A stretch of DNA of 64,000 bases from Bacillus sp. BGMRC 2118 (GCA_008364785.1 VTTJ01000005.1:1-64000), one strand, 5' to 3'; shown: positions 33,092 to 44,862, numbered from the stretch's first letter. Numbers and translations: made by a program. The notes: generated by a model from the sequence alone, not told the origin.

Positions 33092-35095
33092 TTAGTTATT
33101 GAAGAGTGCTTTCGTTTTTGCTACTACGTTAGCAACGGAGAACCCATACTCTTCTAAAACTTTGTTACCAGGCGCTGATGCTCCAAATGTATGAATTCCT
33201 AAAACATCTCCTTCATCACCTGTATAACGTTCCCATCCAAGTGGCGTTGCCATTTCAATACCTAGACGCTTCTTAACTGATTTAGGAAGTACAGATTCCT
33301 TGTATTCTTTTGTTTGCTGTTCAAAACGGTACCATGAAGGCATACTTACGACTGAAACAGCAATTCCTTCCTTCTCTAACTCTTTCTGTGCTTCTACAGC
33401 TAATCCTACTTCTGAACCAGTCGCTAACAGAAGAGCATCTGGAGTTTCTTTAGAAGATTTGGAGACTACATATGCCCCTTTCTTCACTCCTTCATAACCT
33501 TCAGATTTTGTAGAATCTAATGTTGGAAGGTTTTGTCTAGTTAATACTAATAAAGTAGGTGTGTCAGTTGACTCCATAGCCAACTTCCAAGCAGCAGCTG
33601 TTTCATTTCCATCAGCTGGACGGATTACATCTAATCCTGGCATTGCACGCAGTGATGGTAGTTGCTCAATTGGCTCGTGCGTAGGACCGTCTTCACCAAC
33701 AGCAATACTATCATGAGTGAAAACATACGTTACTGGCAGCTTCATAAGAGCAGCTAAACGGATTGCTGGGCGAAGATAATCTGAGAATACAAAGAATGTA
33801 CCTCCAAACACCTTCACTCCACCATGAAGTGCCATACCATTTAGTGCAGCACCCATCGCAAACTCACGTACACCAAACCAGATGTTTCGGCCACCATAGT
33901 TTTCAGCTGAGAAATCACTTGCACCTTTAATCATCGTATTATTTGATCCAGCTAAATCAGCAGATCCACCGAAAAGTGCAGGTAGATTTTTAGCAATGCC
34001 ATTTAATGCTTCTCCCGACGAAGCACGACTTGCTAAGCTCTTACCTGACTCATATACAGGTAGGTCCTTATCCCAACCTTCAGGAAGTTGACCACTAATA
34101 GCAATTTTCAATTCTGCCGCAAGTTCCGGATATTTCTCTTCATATGCGCTAAATAAGCTATTCCATTCAGCTTCAACAGATTGCCCTTTTTCGACTACTT
34201 CTTTTTTGAAATGTGAGTACACTTCGTCAGGAACATGGAAGTCTTCCTCAAATGTCCAAGTATACGCCTCTTTCGTCAGTTTTAATTCATCAGCACCCAA
34301 TGGCTTTCCGTGTACTTCAGAAGTACCTGCCATATTTGGTGATCCATATCCAATAACCGTTTTTACTTCAATTAACGTCGGATGGTCTAAATCCTTTTTC
34401 GCTTCATCTAGGGCACGGTTAATCTCTTCTAGATTATTTCCATCCTCTACTCGAATAACCTGCCATCCATACGCCTTAAAACGATCTTCAACATTTTCAG
34501 AGAAGGCTTTATTAAGCTCACCATCTAAAGAAATGTCATTAGAGTCGTATAATACGACTAATCTACCAAGCTTTAAGTGTGCTGCTAATGAAGCTGCCTC
34601 GGCAGATACACCTTCCATTAAATCTCCATCTCCACAAATTGAGTATGTAAAATGATCTACAACATTAAATCCTTCTTTATTGTATTTACCAGCTAAATGT
34701 CTCTCAGCCATTGCCATCCCAACAGCCATCGCAATACCTTGTCCAAGAGGACCGGTAGTTGCCTCTACACCTGGAGTGTGACCGTATTCAGGATGACCTG
34801 GTGTTCTGCTTCCCCATTGACGGAAGCCTTTAATATCCTCCATTGTTAAATCATAACCAGATATGTGTAACAAGCTATAAAGTAACATTGAACCATGACC
34901 AGCAGATAAGACAAAACGATCACGATTAAACCATTCAGGATTTTGAGGATTATGATTCATGAACTTTGTCCATAATTCATATGCCATTGGCGCAGCTCCC
35001 ATTGGCATCCCTGGGTGACCAGATTTAGCCTTCTCTATTGCATCAATAGATAAAGTACGTATTGCATTAATTGATAACTTATCAATTGTTTCCAT
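33092..35095 (-). CDS. tkt: transketolase
   Basis: A 667-residue thiamine diphosphate enzyme of the pentose phosphate pathway. It has the substrate-site histidine [27 protein letters not shown], the ThDP motif [20 protein letters not shown] with N later, the catalytic Glu region FGVREFAMG, and [16 protein letters not shown]. Length is standard. It is followed by its own terminator and preceded by ynzC. Confidence 0.97.
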   Translation of the reverse strand: METIDKLSINAIRTLSIDAIEKAKSGHPGMPMGAAPMAYELWTKFMNHNPQNPEWFNRDRFVLSAGHGSMLLYSLLHISGYDLTMEDIKGFRQWGSRTPGHPEYGHTPGVEATTGPLGQGIAMAVGMAMAERHLAGKYNKEGFNVVDHFTYSICGDGDLMEGVSAEAASLAAHLKLGRLVVLYDSNDISLDGELNKAFSENVEDRFKAYGWQVIRVEDGNNLEEINRALDEAKKDLDHPTLIEVKTVIGYGSPNMAGTSEVHGKPLGADELKLTKEAYTWTFEEDFHVPDEVYSHFKKEVVEKGQSVEAEWNSLFSAYEEKYPELAAELKIAISGQLPEGWDKDLPVYESGKSLASRASSGEALNGIAKNLPALFGGSADLAGSNNTMIKGASDFSAENYGGRNIWFGVREFAMGAALNGMALHGGVKVFGGTFFVFSDYLRPAIRLAALMKLPVTYVFTHDSIAVGEDGPTHEPIEQLPSLRAMPGLDVIRPADGNETAAAWKLAMESTDTPTLLVLTRQNLPTLDSTKSEGYEGVKKGAYVVSKSSKETPDALLLATGSEVGLAVEAQKELEKEGIAVSVVSMPSWYRFEQQTKEYKESVLPKSVKKRLGIEMATPLGWERYTGDEGDVLGIHTFGASAPGNKVLEEYGFSVANVVAKTKALFNN

Positions 35096-35155
35096 TGTAT
35101 CAACATCCCTTCAATTTATATGTAGTCCACTATAGCCGTTTAAAAAGACTACTTC

Positions 35156-35392
35156 TTAGTGAAGACCTTTTCTTTTAAGTTTACTATCTCTTAACTTCTT
35201 CGGAGTAACATCATTACCTTTATCATCCACAACTTTTATAGTGTGTAGGTGTTCGGTCATCTGTCCTCTGAATACCTTTAAGTATTCTTGGCGCAAAGTT
35301 TGCTGTTCTTGTTTCTCTTCATCACTCAACCCAACTTCTTTCGATTTCTTCGCCAAGTGGTTAATCCTAGATAATTTATCTGGTGATAACAT
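35156..35392 (-). CDS. ynzC: DUF896 family protein YnzC
   Basis: A 78-residue helical-hairpin protein with the family start KLSRINHLAKKSKEVGLSDE, then EEKQEQQTLRQEYLKVFR and a basic tail. B. subtilis YnzC belongs to the SOS-linked yneA-yneB-ynzC operon; here it follows yneB after a terminator-like hairpin. The function is unknown. It is placed upstream of tkt as in B. subtilis. Confidence 0.92.
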   Translation of the reverse strand: MLSPDKLSRINHLAKKSKEVGLSDEEKQEQQTLRQEYLKVFRGQMTEHLHTIKVVDDKGNDVTPKKLRDSKLKRKGLH

Positions 35393-35507
35393 GGTTAGTA
35401 TACTCCTTTATTCTATACTTAAACAATGAATATCCATTATATCTCAATCAATAAAAAAAGGATATTATCTCTATTAATCATTCTTGAATGAGATATCCGT
35501 ATCATAC

Positions 35508-35534
35508 TAAAAGAACCTGCTTCTATCAAGCAGG

Positions 35535-35536
<2 letters not shown>
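35508..35536 (-). terminator. hairpin at the end of yneB
   Basis: AACCTGCTT and AAGCAGGTT arms, followed by CTTTTAG on the minus strand; it overlaps the yneB stop and probably acts as an attenuator or terminator before ynzC. Confidence 0.65.
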
Positions 35537-36520
<984 letters not shown>

Positions 36521-36537
36521 TAATAATCCCCCAATAC

Positions 36538-36615
36538 AGAATGTTTGTTCGCCTTTAGTGATATCATAATACGAACATCCATTCTAAGTCAATAGTTTTT
36601 TCGAACTTATGTTTG
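36538..36615. promoter_or_regulatory. LexA box cluster between yneA and lexA
   Basis: Three candidates for the Bacillus SOS box CGAACRNRYGTTYG: CGAACAAACATTCT on the minus strand at 36551-36538, CGAACATCCATTCT at 36572-36585, and CGAACTTATGTTTG at 36602-36615. The third overlaps the -35 box of lexA. This is the layout of the B. subtilis lexA-yneA region; strength of each site is a guess. Confidence 0.75.
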
Positions 36616-36641
36616 TATATTTTATTGGTACATGTTATAAT
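36613..36641 (+). promoter_or_regulatory. lexA promoter
   Basis: TTGTAT at 36613-36618 and TATAAT at 36636-36641, with a 17-base spacer, 34 bases upstream of the lexA ATG and overlapping a LexA box, so lexA is autoregulated. Confidence 0.65.
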
Positions 36642-36675
36642 GTTTGTAATAATATGGAGGCAAAGAGGTGTCTAT

Positions 36676-37299
36676 ATGAAGAAACTATCAAAAAGGCAAC
36701 AGGATATATTAGAGTTTATAAAAAAAGAAGTAAATCAAAAAGGTTATCCACCTTCTGTTCGTGAGATCGGAGAAGCAGTAGGACTTGCATCAAGTTCAAC
36801 TGTCCATGGACATCTAGCTAGATTAGAAAGCAAAGGATTAATCCGAAGAGATCCTACAAAACCTAGAGCAATTGAAATACTTGATCAGGATGTTGTGACT
36901 CCGATTTATTCTAACTCCGTTGTAAATGTACCAATAGTCGGTAAAGTTACAGCTGGACAACCAATTACTGCAATTGAAAATGTAGATGACTACTTCCCTA
37001 TTCCTGATCGATATGTTTCACCAGATGACAAAGTATTTATGCTTGAAATTATGGGAGACAGTATGATTGAAGCTGGTATTTTTGATGGAGACCTAGTATT
37101 GGTCCGTCAGCAACATACAGCAAACAATGGTGACATTGTAGTTGCTATGACTGAGGAAGACGAAGCAACTGTTAAGCGTTTCTTCAAAGAAAAGGACTAT
37201 TTCAGGCTCCAACCTGAGAATTCAAGTCTATCTCCTATAATCTTGAACAATGTTTCTATACTTGGTAAAGTAATCGGCGTTTATCGAACTCTACATTAA
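36676..37299 (+). CDS. lexA: SOS repressor LexA
   Basis: A 207-residue repressor-protease. The N-terminal winged helix begins [18 protein letters not shown] and has [20 protein letters not shown]. The self-cleavage site Ala-Gly is in KVTAGQPI (about residue 92), and the catalytic Ser in GDSMIEAG and Lys in EATVKRFF. The ATG at 36676 has GGAGGCAAAGAGGTG upstream; the longer frame from 36613 covers the promoter and is not real. Confidence 0.97.
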   Translation: MKKLSKRQQDILEFIKKEVNQKGYPPSVREIGEAVGLASSSTVHGHLARLESKGLIRRDPTKPRAIEILDQDVVTPIYSNSVVNVPIVGKVTAGQPITAIENVDDYFPIPDRYVSPDDKVFMLEIMGDSMIEAGIFDGDLVLVRQQHTANNGDIVVAMTEEDEATVKRFFKEKDYFRLQPENSSLSPIILNNVSILGKVIGVYRTLH

Positions 37300-37300
37300 A

Positions 37301-37324
37301 AAAGGGCACATTACGTGCCCTTTT
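37301..37324 (+). terminator. terminator of lexA
   Basis: AAAGGGCAC-atta-CGTGCCCTTTT with T run, directly after the stop codon. Confidence 0.85.
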
Positions 37325-37331
37325 GCTTTGG

Positions 37332-37523
37332 TTACATTCCCCTATTTTTCTTCACTTCATCAACCATATCAATGTATAATACACCTACTATAAACGGCCA
37401 AAATATAATAACTGCGATTAATTGGAGAAATTCAACTAACGATTTATTCTTCATTATGAATTGACCTTTTATATCCGCAATTAAAATACCAGCTAGTAAA
37501 TAGATGCTTATCATTAATATCAT
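37332..37523 (-). CDS. small membrane protein of unknown function
   Basis: A 63-residue protein with two helices, about residues 2-20 and 30-52, and a charged C-terminus (DEVKKNRGM). GGAGG precedes the ATG (first of two close candidates). It stands alone between the lexA terminator and glnA. No family is recognised. Confidence 0.65.
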   Translation of the reverse strand: MILMISIYLLAGILIADIKGQFIMKNKSLVEFLQLIAVIIFWPFIVGVLYIDMVDEVKKNRGM

Positions 37524-37680
37524 AATTGAACCTCCTAGTAGTGGCTCTTGTTTGTATAGTATATGTAGGAAGATGTGAAAATGGGACTATTTTTTATAAA
37601 AAATGCAGATTTTTCTGAAAATTCAACTCTTTACTTCGTACTTGCCATCCACTGAAAAAGTCTCATAAAAAAATAAACAT

Positions 37681-37716
37681 CAAAAAAGCCTTAGCACAAC
37701 GCATCGTGCTAAGGCT
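37681..37716 (-). terminator. terminator of glnA
   Basis: AGCCTTAGCAC-gatgcgtt-GTGCTAAGGCT followed by TTTTTTG on the minus strand. Confidence 0.9.
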
Positions 37717-37724
37717 ACATATTA

Positions 37725-39059
37725 TTAATAAGTTGTCATATACTGCTCGCGTTCCCATGGGTGAACTTGTGTACGGAACATATCCCACTCTATTTCTTTT
37801 GCTTCAATAAAGTGTTCTAATAAGTGCTCACCTAACGCACCTTTTATTACTTCATCAGACTTTAGTTGATCTAGCGCTTGTGCAAGTGTTGCAGGCAAAT
37901 CAACAATTCCGTTCTCTAAGCGCTCTGCCTTGTTCATCACATAAATGTTTCGATCGACTGGCTTCGGAGCATTTAATTTATTCTTTATTCCATCTAATCC
38001 AGCCGCTAACAATACAGCCATCGCCAAGTATGGATTTGCTGCTGGGTCTGGGCTACGAACTTCAACACGTGTACTTAAACCACGAGAAGAAGGAATTCGA
38101 ATTAATGGACTTCTGTTACGAGCAGACCATGCTACATAACAAGGAGCTTCGTATCCAGGTACTAAACGCTTATAAGAGTTAACTGTCGGGTTTGTAACAG
38201 CTGTGAATGCTGGTGCATGTTTAAGGATACCCGCAATAAAATGACGAGCAGTATCACTTAATTGCAACTCACCATTTGTGTCAAAAAATGCATTTTCTTT
38301 TCCCTTGAATAATGAAAGATTTGCGTGCATACCAGAACCATTAACTCCAAACAATGGCTTAGGCATAAATGTTGCATGTAGCCCATGCTTACGCGCAATT
38401 GTCTTTACAACTAATTTAAATGTTTGGATATCGTCACACGCTTTTAATGCATTTGCATATTTAAAGTCAATTTCGTGTTGTCCAGGTGCTACTTCATGGT
38501 GAGATGCTTCAATTTCGAAGCCCATTTCTTCTAGCTCTAACACGATATCACGACGGCAATTCTCCCCTAAGTCAGTTGGTGCAAAATCAAAATAGCCACC
38601 TGCATCATTAAGCTCTAAAGTCGGTTCGCCTTTTTCATCAAGTTTGAATAGGAAAAATTCAGGCTCTGGTCCTAGATTAAAATCTGTGAAACCAAGTTCT
38701 TCCATTTCTTTTAATACGCGCTTTAGGTTATTACGTGGATCGCCTTCAAATGGTGTTCCATCTGGATTATAAATATCACAAATTAAACGTGCTACTTTTC
38801 CTTTTTCAGCAGTCCACGGGAAAACTACCCATGTGTCTAGGTCAGGAAATAAATACATATCTGACTCTTCAATACGTACAAAGCCTTCAATTGATGAACC
38901 GTCGAACATCATCTTGTTATCTAGTGCCTTTTCTAATTGACTAACCGGAATTTCCACGTTCTTAATAATACCAAGTAAATCTGTAAATTGAAGACGGATG
39001 TATTTTACATTCTCTTCTTTTGAAATACGGAAAATATCTTCTTTAGTAAACTTCGACAT
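37725..39059 (-). CDS. glnA: glutamine synthetase, type I-alpha
   Basis: A 444-residue enzyme that makes glutamine from glutamate, ammonia and ATP. It has the metal-site and substrate motifs [47 protein letters not shown] and the ATP loop KPLFGVNGS. The length and lack of an adenylylation loop extension are those of the short GSI-alpha form of Bacillus. The ATG at 39059 has GGGGAGGAATAC upstream. It follows glnR by 46 bases. In B. subtilis this protein also signals to GlnR and TnrA. Confidence 0.97.
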   Translation of the reverse strand: MSKFTKEDIFRISKEENVKYIRLQFTDLLGIIKNVEIPVSQLEKALDNKMMFDGSSIEGFVRIEESDMYLFPDLDTWVVFPWTAEKGKVARLICDIYNPDGTPFEGDPRNNLKRVLKEMEELGFTDFNLGPEPEFFLFKLDEKGEPTLELNDAGGYFDFAPTDLGENCRRDIVLELEEMGFEIEASHHEVAPGQHEIDFKYANALKACDDIQTFKLVVKTIARKHGLHATFMPKPLFGVNGSGMHANLSLFKGKENAFFDTNGELQLSDTARHFIAGILKHAPAFTAVTNPTVNSYKRLVPGYEAPCYVAWSARNRSPLIRIPSSRGLSTRVEVRSPDPAANPYLAMAVLLAAGLDGIKNKLNAPKPVDRNIYVMNKAERLENGIVDLPATLAQALDQLKSDEVIKGALGEHLLEHFIEAKEIEWDMFRTQVHPWEREQYMTTY

Positions 39060-39105
39060 CTGTATTCCTCCCCAACAATTTAAATTATTATAAATCAAGG
39101 ATTAC

Positions 39106-39504
39106 TTAATGAAAGAACCTCGATATATCACCTTGTCTTAAAGATGTACGATTAAATCGTCCTGCTTGAATGAGTTCGTCCTTCAATAGTTTACGAAGTT
39201 CATTGTCACTCAATTCCTTCTTCACTACTTTTTCTTCCTGCTCAGTTTCCACTGGATCAGTTGAATTCGGTATTAGTATTTTCTTGATGCCCGCCATGTT
39301 GACACCTTGATCTATTAAATCTTTAATTTCTAATAATTGGCTCACATCATTAAATGAGAATAATCTCCTATTTCCTTCGGTCCTTGCCGGGTTAACCAGC
39401 CCATGCTCTTCATAATAACGGATTTGACGAGCTGACAACTCTGTTAAGCTCATGACTGTACCGATTGGAAATAGAGGCATATTACGACGTATGTTGTCAC
39501 TCAC
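39106..39504 (-). CDS. glnR: glutamine synthetase repressor GlnR
   Basis: A 132-residue MerR-family repressor with helix-turn-helix [39 protein letters not shown] and an acidic C-terminal tail ending in a region that senses feedback-inhibited glutamine synthetase. First gene of glnRA with two operator sites upstream (39548-39587). AGGAGGATTTG precedes the ATG. Confidence 0.96.
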   Translation of the reverse strand: MSDNIRRNMPLFPIGTVMSLTELSARQIRYYEEHGLVNPARTEGNRRLFSFNDVSQLLEIKDLIDQGVNMAGIKKILIPNSTDPVETEQEEKVVKKELSDNELRKLLKDELIQAGRFNRTSLRQGDISRFFH

Positions 39505-39536
39505 TACAAATCCTCCTTTTTTCTATTTCTAATTTC

Positions 39537-39587
39537 ATTGTATGCAATGTAAGGAAAAATGTCAACATCATGTTAGGTTTTATTACA
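39537..39587 (-). promoter_or_regulatory. glnRA promoter with two GlnR/TnrA sites
   Basis: On the minus strand TTGACA (39565-39560), 17 bases, TACAAT (39542-39537). One GlnR site TGTAATAAAACCTAACA (39587-39571) fits TGTNAN7TNACA perfectly and lies just upstream of the -35 box. A second, TGACATTTTTCCTTACA (39564-39548), overlaps the -35 box and spacer with one mismatch. The same two-site layout controls glnRA in B. subtilis. Confidence 0.85.
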
Positions 39588-39599
39588 TGAAAATAACTA

Positions 39600-39634
39600 A
39601 AAAAAGAAATGTATGACTTTTAACATACATTTCC
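39600..39634 (-). terminator. terminator of ynbB
   Basis: AAATGTATG-ttaaaagt-CATACATTT followed by CTTTTTTT on the minus strand. Confidence 0.8.
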
Positions 39635-39641
39635 CCCCTAT

Positions 39642-40910
39642 TTATAAAGTAAACAGTTCTTTTTCTATTAAAGAATCAACGGCAGAACAAATGGCCATCT
39701 TCACATGACTATATGTCAAACCACCTTGTACATATGCGACAAAGGGACTTCGCAGTGGACCATCAGCAGATAATTCAATACTTGCTCCTTGAATGAACGT
39801 TCCCGCTGCCATAATTACATCATCCTCATAACCTGGCATATAATCTGGATATGGCGTGACATGACTATTAATTGGAGAAGCATATTGAATCGCCTGACAA
39901 AATGCCACCATCTTCTCACGATCATCAAACTGAACAGACTGTATTAAATCCGTTCGTGTACTATGCCATTTTGGAGTAGTATTGAATCCAAGTTTTTCTA
40001 AAAGCGCTGACGTAAACACCGCACCTTTTAGCGCTTCACCAACAACATGAGGTGCCATGAAGAAGCCTTGATACATTTCTTGAAGGCTATATAAGGAAGC
40101 ACCTGCTTCAGCTCCAATACCTGGGGATGTCATTCGATAGCTACATGCCTCTACAAGTTCCTTTTTACCTACTATGTATCCCCCTGTTTTCGCTAAACCT
40201 CCACCAGGGTTTTTTATTAAAGATCCTGCCATTAAATCAACACCTACATGACATGGCTCTTGTTCTTCAACAAATTCGCCGTAACAATTATCAACGAAAA
40301 CAACAACGTCCTGTTTAATACCTTTCACAAATTCAACCATTCTTTTTATTTCTGAAATTGTAAATGACGGCCTTGTTGCATAGCCCTTAGATCTTTGTAT
40401 TCCAATCATTTTTGTATGCGGCTTAATTGAATCCTTAATCGCATCATAATCAATTTGACCCTCAGTCGTTAAATTTACAGTATTATACTCAATGTTGAAC
40501 TCTTTTAGTGAGCCAACTCCATTTCCTCTCAGTCCTACAATTTCTTCTAATGTATCGTAAGGCTTCCCTGTGATGTATAACAATTCATCACCCGGTCTCA
40601 AAACACCAAATAAGCAAATAGAAATGGCATGTGTTCCCGAGATAATTTGGGGTCTAACTAATCCTGCTTCTCCCCCAAATACTTCCGCATATATTTCTTC
40701 TAATGTATCCCTGCCTCGGTCATCATACCCATAGCCTGTTGAGGGGTTGAAGTGAGAATCACTTACTTGGTTCTTTTGGTAACTTCTAAGAACACGAAAT
40801 TGATTTCTTTCAGATCTGCTTTGAATTTCAGTGTGTACTTCTTTAATTTGCTGTTCAATTTCTTCCACAACAGGTTGAAGCTGCAGCCCATGTTTCAAAT
40901 ACTCTAACAT
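39642..40910 (-). CDS. ynbB: methionine gamma-lyase family PLP protein (YnbB)
   Basis: A 422-residue fold-type I PLP enzyme of the 'aluminium resistance' / cystathionine lyase-related family. It has HFNPSTGYGYDDRGRDTLEE, the VDNCYGEFVEE Asp site and the PLP lysine in GSLIKNPGGGLAKTGGYIVG. The true substrate is unknown. It lies between hflX and glnR as in B. subtilis. Confidence 0.9.
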   Translation of the reverse strand: MLEYLKHGLQLQPVVEEIEQQIKEVHTEIQSRSERNQFRVLRSYQKNQVSDSHFNPSTGYGYDDRGRDTLEEIYAEVFGGEAGLVRPQIISGTHAISICLFGVLRPGDELLYITGKPYDTLEEIVGLRGNGVGSLKEFNIEYNTVNLTTEGQIDYDAIKDSIKPHTKMIGIQRSKGYATRPSFTISEIKRMVEFVKGIKQDVVVFVDNCYGEFVEEQEPCHVGVDLMAGSLIKNPGGGLAKTGGYIVGKKELVEACSYRMTSPGIGAEAGASLYSLQEMYQGFFMAPHVVGEALKGAVFTSALLEKLGFNTTPKWHSTRTDLIQSVQFDDREKMVAFCQAIQYASPINSHVTPYPDYMPGYEDDVIMAAGTFIQGASIELSADGPLRSPFVAYVQGGLTYSHVKMAICSAVDSLIEKELFTL

Positions 40911-40923
40911 ATGGTTCTCCTCT

Positions 40924-42189
40924 TTATTTCATGTAATTCCGAAGTTGTCCGTTTAACGAAAGGCTTGGTTGAATAAACCCTTTACAGACATAGCAATCTT
41001 TATCTTCTTCGTACGTTAACTCAGTTAAAACGGTACTCGTCTTTAATTGAGCCAGTAGCTTTCCTTCAGAATTCGGCAAACAAACTTTAAACTCTTCCAT
41101 ACTATCCTTCATGAGAGATTGTACCTTTTGACGAAGATTCTGTAAATCCTCTTCCTCAAATGCTGTTACTATGATTGATTCATGTTTAGATGACGGAACA
41201 AAATCAGCATGTTTCTCATCTCGTTTATTGTAGACCGTTAGAATTGGGATCGTATCTGCATCAAGTTCTTCTAAAAGTTTATATACCGTCTGCTCATGAT
41301 TAAAATAATCGGGATTTGATGAATCGACAACATGCATAATTAAGTTCGCTTCTTTTGCTTCTTCTAACGTTGAACGAAAAGCTGCAATTAATGATGTTGG
41401 CAAATCCTGTATAAATCCTACTGTATCTGTTAGTAATGCTGTAAATCCAGAGGGAAGGATACATCTCCTTGTCATTGGATCAAGTGTAGCAAACAATTGA
41501 TTTTCTTCAAATGAATCAGCTTCAGTTAAGCGGTTAAATATAGTAGATTTTCCTGCATTTGTATAACCGACAAGAGCAATCTGGTACGTTTGATTATGTT
41601 TTCTTCTTTCTCTATATCTTTCACGATGTTGAACAATTACCTTAAGTTGATCTTTTATATCATCAATACGACGGCGGATATGACGGCGATCTGTCTCGAG
41701 TTGAGTTTCCCCCGGCCCTCTCGTTCCAATACCACCACCAAGTCTAGATAAAGATAATCCTTTACCAGCAAGCCTTGGTAATAAATATTGTAATTGAGCT
41801 AATTCAACTTGCAGCTTACCCTCCTTTGATCTGGCACGCTGAGCAAAAATATCAAGAATAAGCTGTGTACGATCAATGACTCTTGCATCTGTTAAGTTTG
41901 AAAGGTTACGAATTTGGCTTGGTGATAGTTCATCATTAAAAATAATAACATCTGGTTCTAACTCTTCTTCCAAAGCGATCAGCTCTTCTACCTTCCCTTT
42001 ACCGATGTATGTCGCTGGGTGCCTTGTATTTCTTTTTTGCGTAACTGTAGCTAATACTTTCCCTTTAGCCGTCTTTGTCAGAGACGCGAGTTCATCTAAT
42101 GAGTATTCAAATCTCATGTCATCATCACTAGGAAGTTGACACCCAACTAAAATAACGTTCTCGAATTCTTGTTGCTTTGTTTCTGTCAA
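40924..42189 (-). CDS. hflX: ribosome-associated GTPase HflX
   Basis: A 421-residue GTPase that splits stalled or stressed ribosomes. It has the N-terminal HflX domain with [17 protein letters not shown], a coiled-coil arm, [19 protein letters not shown], and the G domain with [18 protein letters not shown] and NKRD. The TTG start at 42189 has GGAGGAG about 8 bases upstream; the ATG at 42234 would add 15 residues without a ribosome site. It lies 13 bases upstream of ynbB, so the two are co-transcribed. Confidence 0.93.
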   Translation of the reverse strand: MTETKQQEFENVILVGCQLPSDDDMRFEYSLDELASLTKTAKGKVLATVTQKRNTRHPATYIGKGKVEELIALEEELEPDVIIFNDELSPSQIRNLSNLTDARVIDRTQLILDIFAQRARSKEGKLQVELAQLQYLLPRLAGKGLSLSRLGGGIGTRGPGETQLETDRRHIRRRIDDIKDQLKVIVQHRERYRERRKHNQTYQIALVGYTNAGKSTIFNRLTEADSFEENQLFATLDPMTRRCILPSGFTALLTDTVGFIQDLPTSLIAAFRSTLEEAKEANLIMHVVDSSNPDYFNHEQTVYKLLEELDADTIPILTVYNKRDEKHADFVPSSKHESIIVTAFEEEDLQNLRQKVQSLMKDSMEEFKVCLPNSEGKLLAQLKTSTVLTELTYEEDKDCYVCKGFIQPSLSLNGQLRNYMK

Positions 42190-42320
42190 AGAATATCTCC
42201 TCCATCTGTCATATATTTCAAGTATTACTATCATATCAAATTAAACTTCATTACAAAAATGTTTACACAAGGTAATCACTATACAAATAGTATGAACAAT
42301 AGGCATATATTTAAGAAAAA

Positions 42321-42476
42321 GACTCTGTTAAACCTTGGTTGATTTTCGTTCCAGGACACTCGCCGGATACTGCTGGCGGGTTTGGGAGCCCACTCGGAGC
42401 TTCTCCCCTGCAGGAGTCTCGCGTCCTTTCACTTCAATCAGCCCTGTTAAATATCAACACTCTTCTTTAACACAGC
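42321..42476 (+). repeat. MITE-like repeat, family C
   Basis: A 156-base element with terminal inverted repeats CTCTGTTAAA and TTTAACACAG, and a GC-rich inner part: TTCCAGGACACTCGCC, GGGAGCCCACTCGG, CTGCAGGAGTCTCGCGTCC. It resembles an intergenic repeat family common in Bacillaceae. The centre appears shortened compared with the form I remember. No coding frame. Confidence 0.65.
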
Positions 42477-42569
42477 CAAAAAAAAAGATTGAATTTTACA
42501 TTAGAACTGATACAATCAATACGTTAAATATGAATTTCAACTAGAAACTTCAGAGGGGTAAAACCAACT

Positions 42570-43193
42570 ATGACGTGGGATGTTATGACGATAATCGGTA
42601 CTGTTGCGTTTGCAATAAGTGGAGCGATTGTTGCGATGGAAGAAGATTATGATATATTGGGAGTCTATATTTTAGGGCTCGTTACTGCGTTTGGTGGTGG
42701 AGCTATACGTAATTTACTAATAGGTGTTCCTGTCTCAGCTTTATGGGAACAAGGTATTATGTTTCAGGTAGCGATGTTATCCATTACGATTTTGTTTATC
42801 TTCCCAAATCGTTTACTTAAACATTGGAAAAGATGGGGTAACTTCTTTGATGCAATTGGATTAGCCGCTTTTGCCATTCAAGGAGCCTTATATGCAACAG
42901 AAATGAATCATCCAATCAGTGCCATTGTTGTGGCAGCTGTGTTAACCGGAAGTGGTGGTGGAATCATTCGTGATTTATTAGCCGGAAGAAAGCCAGTTGT
43001 CTTACAATCTGAAATATATGCTGTTTGGGCTGCACTAGCAGGACTTTCCATTAGCTTCTCTATTGTAACAGGCCCACTCGGCTTGTACACCTTATTTGTT
43101 GCCATCGTGGCATTACGTATGGCTTCACTTATCTATAAATGGAGATTACCTGTAAAGTCTTTAGGTAACCAGAAGCAACATCATAGTATGTAA
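42570..43193 (+). CDS. trimeric intracellular cation channel family protein (UPF0126)
   Basis: A 207-residue membrane protein with seven helices in two repeats of three plus one. Each repeat has its glycine-rich kink: TAFGGGAIRNLLIG and LTGSGGGIIRDLLAGRKP. This is the TRIC/UPF0126 fold; prokaryotic members form cation channels, with some reported to serve glycine or other uptake. AGAGGGG precedes the ATG. It stands alone with a terminator. Confidence 0.92.
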   Translation: MTWDVMTIIGTVAFAISGAIVAMEEDYDILGVYILGLVTAFGGGAIRNLLIGVPVSALWEQGIMFQVAMLSITILFIFPNRLLKHWKRWGNFFDAIGLAAFAIQGALYATEMNHPISAIVVAAVLTGSGGGIIRDLLAGRKPVVLQSEIYAVWAALAGLSISFSIVTGPLGLYTLFVAIVALRMASLIYKWRLPVKSLGNQKQHHSM

Positions 43194-43198
43194 TGCAC

Positions 43199-43237
43199 GA
43201 AAGGGAGTCTGGTTTAATCCAGACTCCCTTTTTTTAT
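43199..43237 (+). terminator. terminator between the TRIC gene and spoVK
   Basis: AAGGGAGTCTGG-tttaat-CCAGACTCCCTT followed by TTTTT. Confidence 0.9.
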
Positions 43238-44175
43238 ACATCAAAATCTAAATCTTGCCTGTGTATAGTTAATAAATCACTTCGATCATATGTTTCATTC
43301 ACTAATAGTCTCATTGCTTGAGTTCTTATTGTTTTCTCAATAACATTTCTTACATAGCGGCCGTTACTAAATGACCTCGGATTATTCTGTAATAACTCTC
43401 TTAAATGATTTTTCAATGCAAATTCAGCATCTAGCGAGAATTGATATTCCTTTTCTGATAGCATACGCTTCGATATTTCCATAAGTTGTTCTACTGAATA
43501 ATCAGGGAAATCTAGTACGATTGGGAACCTTGATTTTAATCCTGGATTAAGTGATAGAAAATGCTCCATCTCACGTGAATAACCCGCTAGTATTAATACA
43601 AAGTCATGTTGTTTATCTTCCATATGTTTAACTAACGTATCAATTGCTTCTTTTCCAAAGTCTTTCTCTCCACCTCTTGCCAACGAGTAAGCCTCGTCTA
43701 CAAATAGTATACCACCCATTGCCTTTTTAACTAGGTCACGGGTCTTTTGAGCAGTATGCCCAATATATTCACCTACTAAGTCTGCTCGTTCCGCTTCAAT
43801 TAAATGGCCCTTTGATAATACATTCATGTGAAAGAATAGCTTCCCTAATAATCTTGCAACAGTTGTTTTACCTGTGCCTGGATTTCCTTTAAAAAGCATA
43901 TGCAACACTTGTTTGCCAGCTTTAAGCCCTTGTTCTTCACGCTTCTTATTAATATATAACCACGCATAAATTTCCTTAACCATTTTTTTCATTTCTTCCA
44001 GGCCAATCAAATTTGCCATTTCATCTTCTATGTTTTTAAGTTCCGTATGTTTTGTAGGCACCTGAAAGGGAGTAGGTGCTTCACGTTCCATTTTATTTAC
44101 ATTACCTCGTGTTTTTTGGTCATGAAGGATAATGTTAATTTGACCGTTATTTTTGAATTTAATGGGTTGATCCAA
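43234..44175 (-). CDS. spoVK: stage V sporulation protein K, AAA+ ATPase
   Basis: A 313-residue AAA+ ATPase of the CbxX/SpoVK group, needed for spore maturation in B. subtilis. It has Walker A FKGNPGTGKTTVARLLG, Walker B GGILFVDEAYSLARG, sensor 1 FVLILAGYS and arginine-finger/sensor 2 region NPGLKSRFPIVLDF and GRYVRN. It lies upstream of ynbA/hflX and downstream of hfq as in B. subtilis. Confidence 0.93.
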   Translation of the reverse strand: MDQPIKFKNNGQINIILHDQKTRGNVNKMEREAPTPFQVPTKHTELKNIEDEMANLIGLEEMKKMVKEIYAWLYINKKREEQGLKAGKQVLHMLFKGNPGTGKTTVARLLGKLFFHMNVLSKGHLIEAERADLVGEYIGHTAQKTRDLVKKAMGGILFVDEAYSLARGGEKDFGKEAIDTLVKHMEDKQHDFVLILAGYSREMEHFLSLNPGLKSRFPIVLDFPDYSVEQLMEISKRMLSEKEYQFSLDAEFALKNHLRELLQNNPRSFSNGRYVRNVIEKTIRTQAMRLLVNETYDRSDLLTIHRQDLDFDV

Positions 44176-44561
44176 GGACTTTCACCTCTCATTTCCTTAT
44201 ATTATACGTCGCAAGTTTAAAAAATGTGACAAAAGCCTATTTTTATGGAAAAGTTTATTATGCATAGATGGAAAATCTCCATCTTATTTATAATAATACA
44301 GTAGATACTAAAATCAGTTTTACGATTACACTGAAGGACTAAACAAATGATTTAGATGGCTTAATATATGTATCAAAAAAGAAGAAATATATATTTTTCG
44401 ATAAGAAATACTCCACTTGTGTATGTAATTGTCATTTCTTGCGGTTTCCCAAGAAATAAAAGGAAGATTCATCAGATATGTTTGCTTTTTTATCTTTACT
44501 CAGGGATAGAATATACAGTTTATGTACCTCGATATCTTATACAATCACAAGAAAAAGAAAA
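44176..44561. other. gene-free stretch between spoVK and hfq
   Basis: Very AT-rich. It should contain the spoVK promoter on the minus strand. The rightward 73-codon frame from 44368 runs into the hfq terminator and has no ribosome site, so I do not call it. Confidence 0.5.
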
Positions 44562-44582
44562 AACCTCGTCAAGGACGAGGTT
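44551..44582 (-). terminator. terminator of hfq
   Basis: AACCTCGTC-aag-GACGAGGTT followed on the minus strand by TTTTTCTTTTTC. Confidence 0.85.
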
Positions 44583-44631
44583 ACATTAGGTAATTTTTTG
44601 GTTGTTAAGACTTAACTTGCAAACAAATCGT

Positions 44632-44862
44632 TTATTGTTGATCTAATTCAAGGTGTACATTCTTTTGTGGAACAAACGTTGAAATTGCATGCTTATAAAT
44701 TAATTGTTGTTTCCCATCGGATTCTAATAAAACTGTAAAGTTATCAAAACCTTTAATTAACCCTCTTAGCTGGAATCCATTAAGTAAATACACGGTTACA
44801 AAGGAATTATCCTTGCGTAATTGATTTAAGAATTGATCTTGAATATTAATTGGTTGCTTCAT
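44632..44862 (-). CDS. hfq: RNA chaperone Hfq
   Basis: A 76-residue Sm-like protein: N-terminal [17 protein letters not shown], Sm1 [20 protein letters not shown] and Sm2 as [10 protein letters not shown] (the KH-type motif of the hexamer pore). It binds small RNAs and AU-rich tails. It lies 41 bases after miaA, as in most bacteria. GAGGAGG precedes the ATG. Confidence 0.96.
   Translation of the reverse strand: MKQPINIQDQFLNQLRKDNSFVTVYLLNGFQLRGLIKGFDNFTVLLESDGKQQLIYKHAISTFVPQKNVHLELDQQ

Noticed and set aside
44368-44589. Possible small gene between spoVK and hfq
   Set aside because: No ribosome site, runs through the hfq terminator and has chance-like composition.
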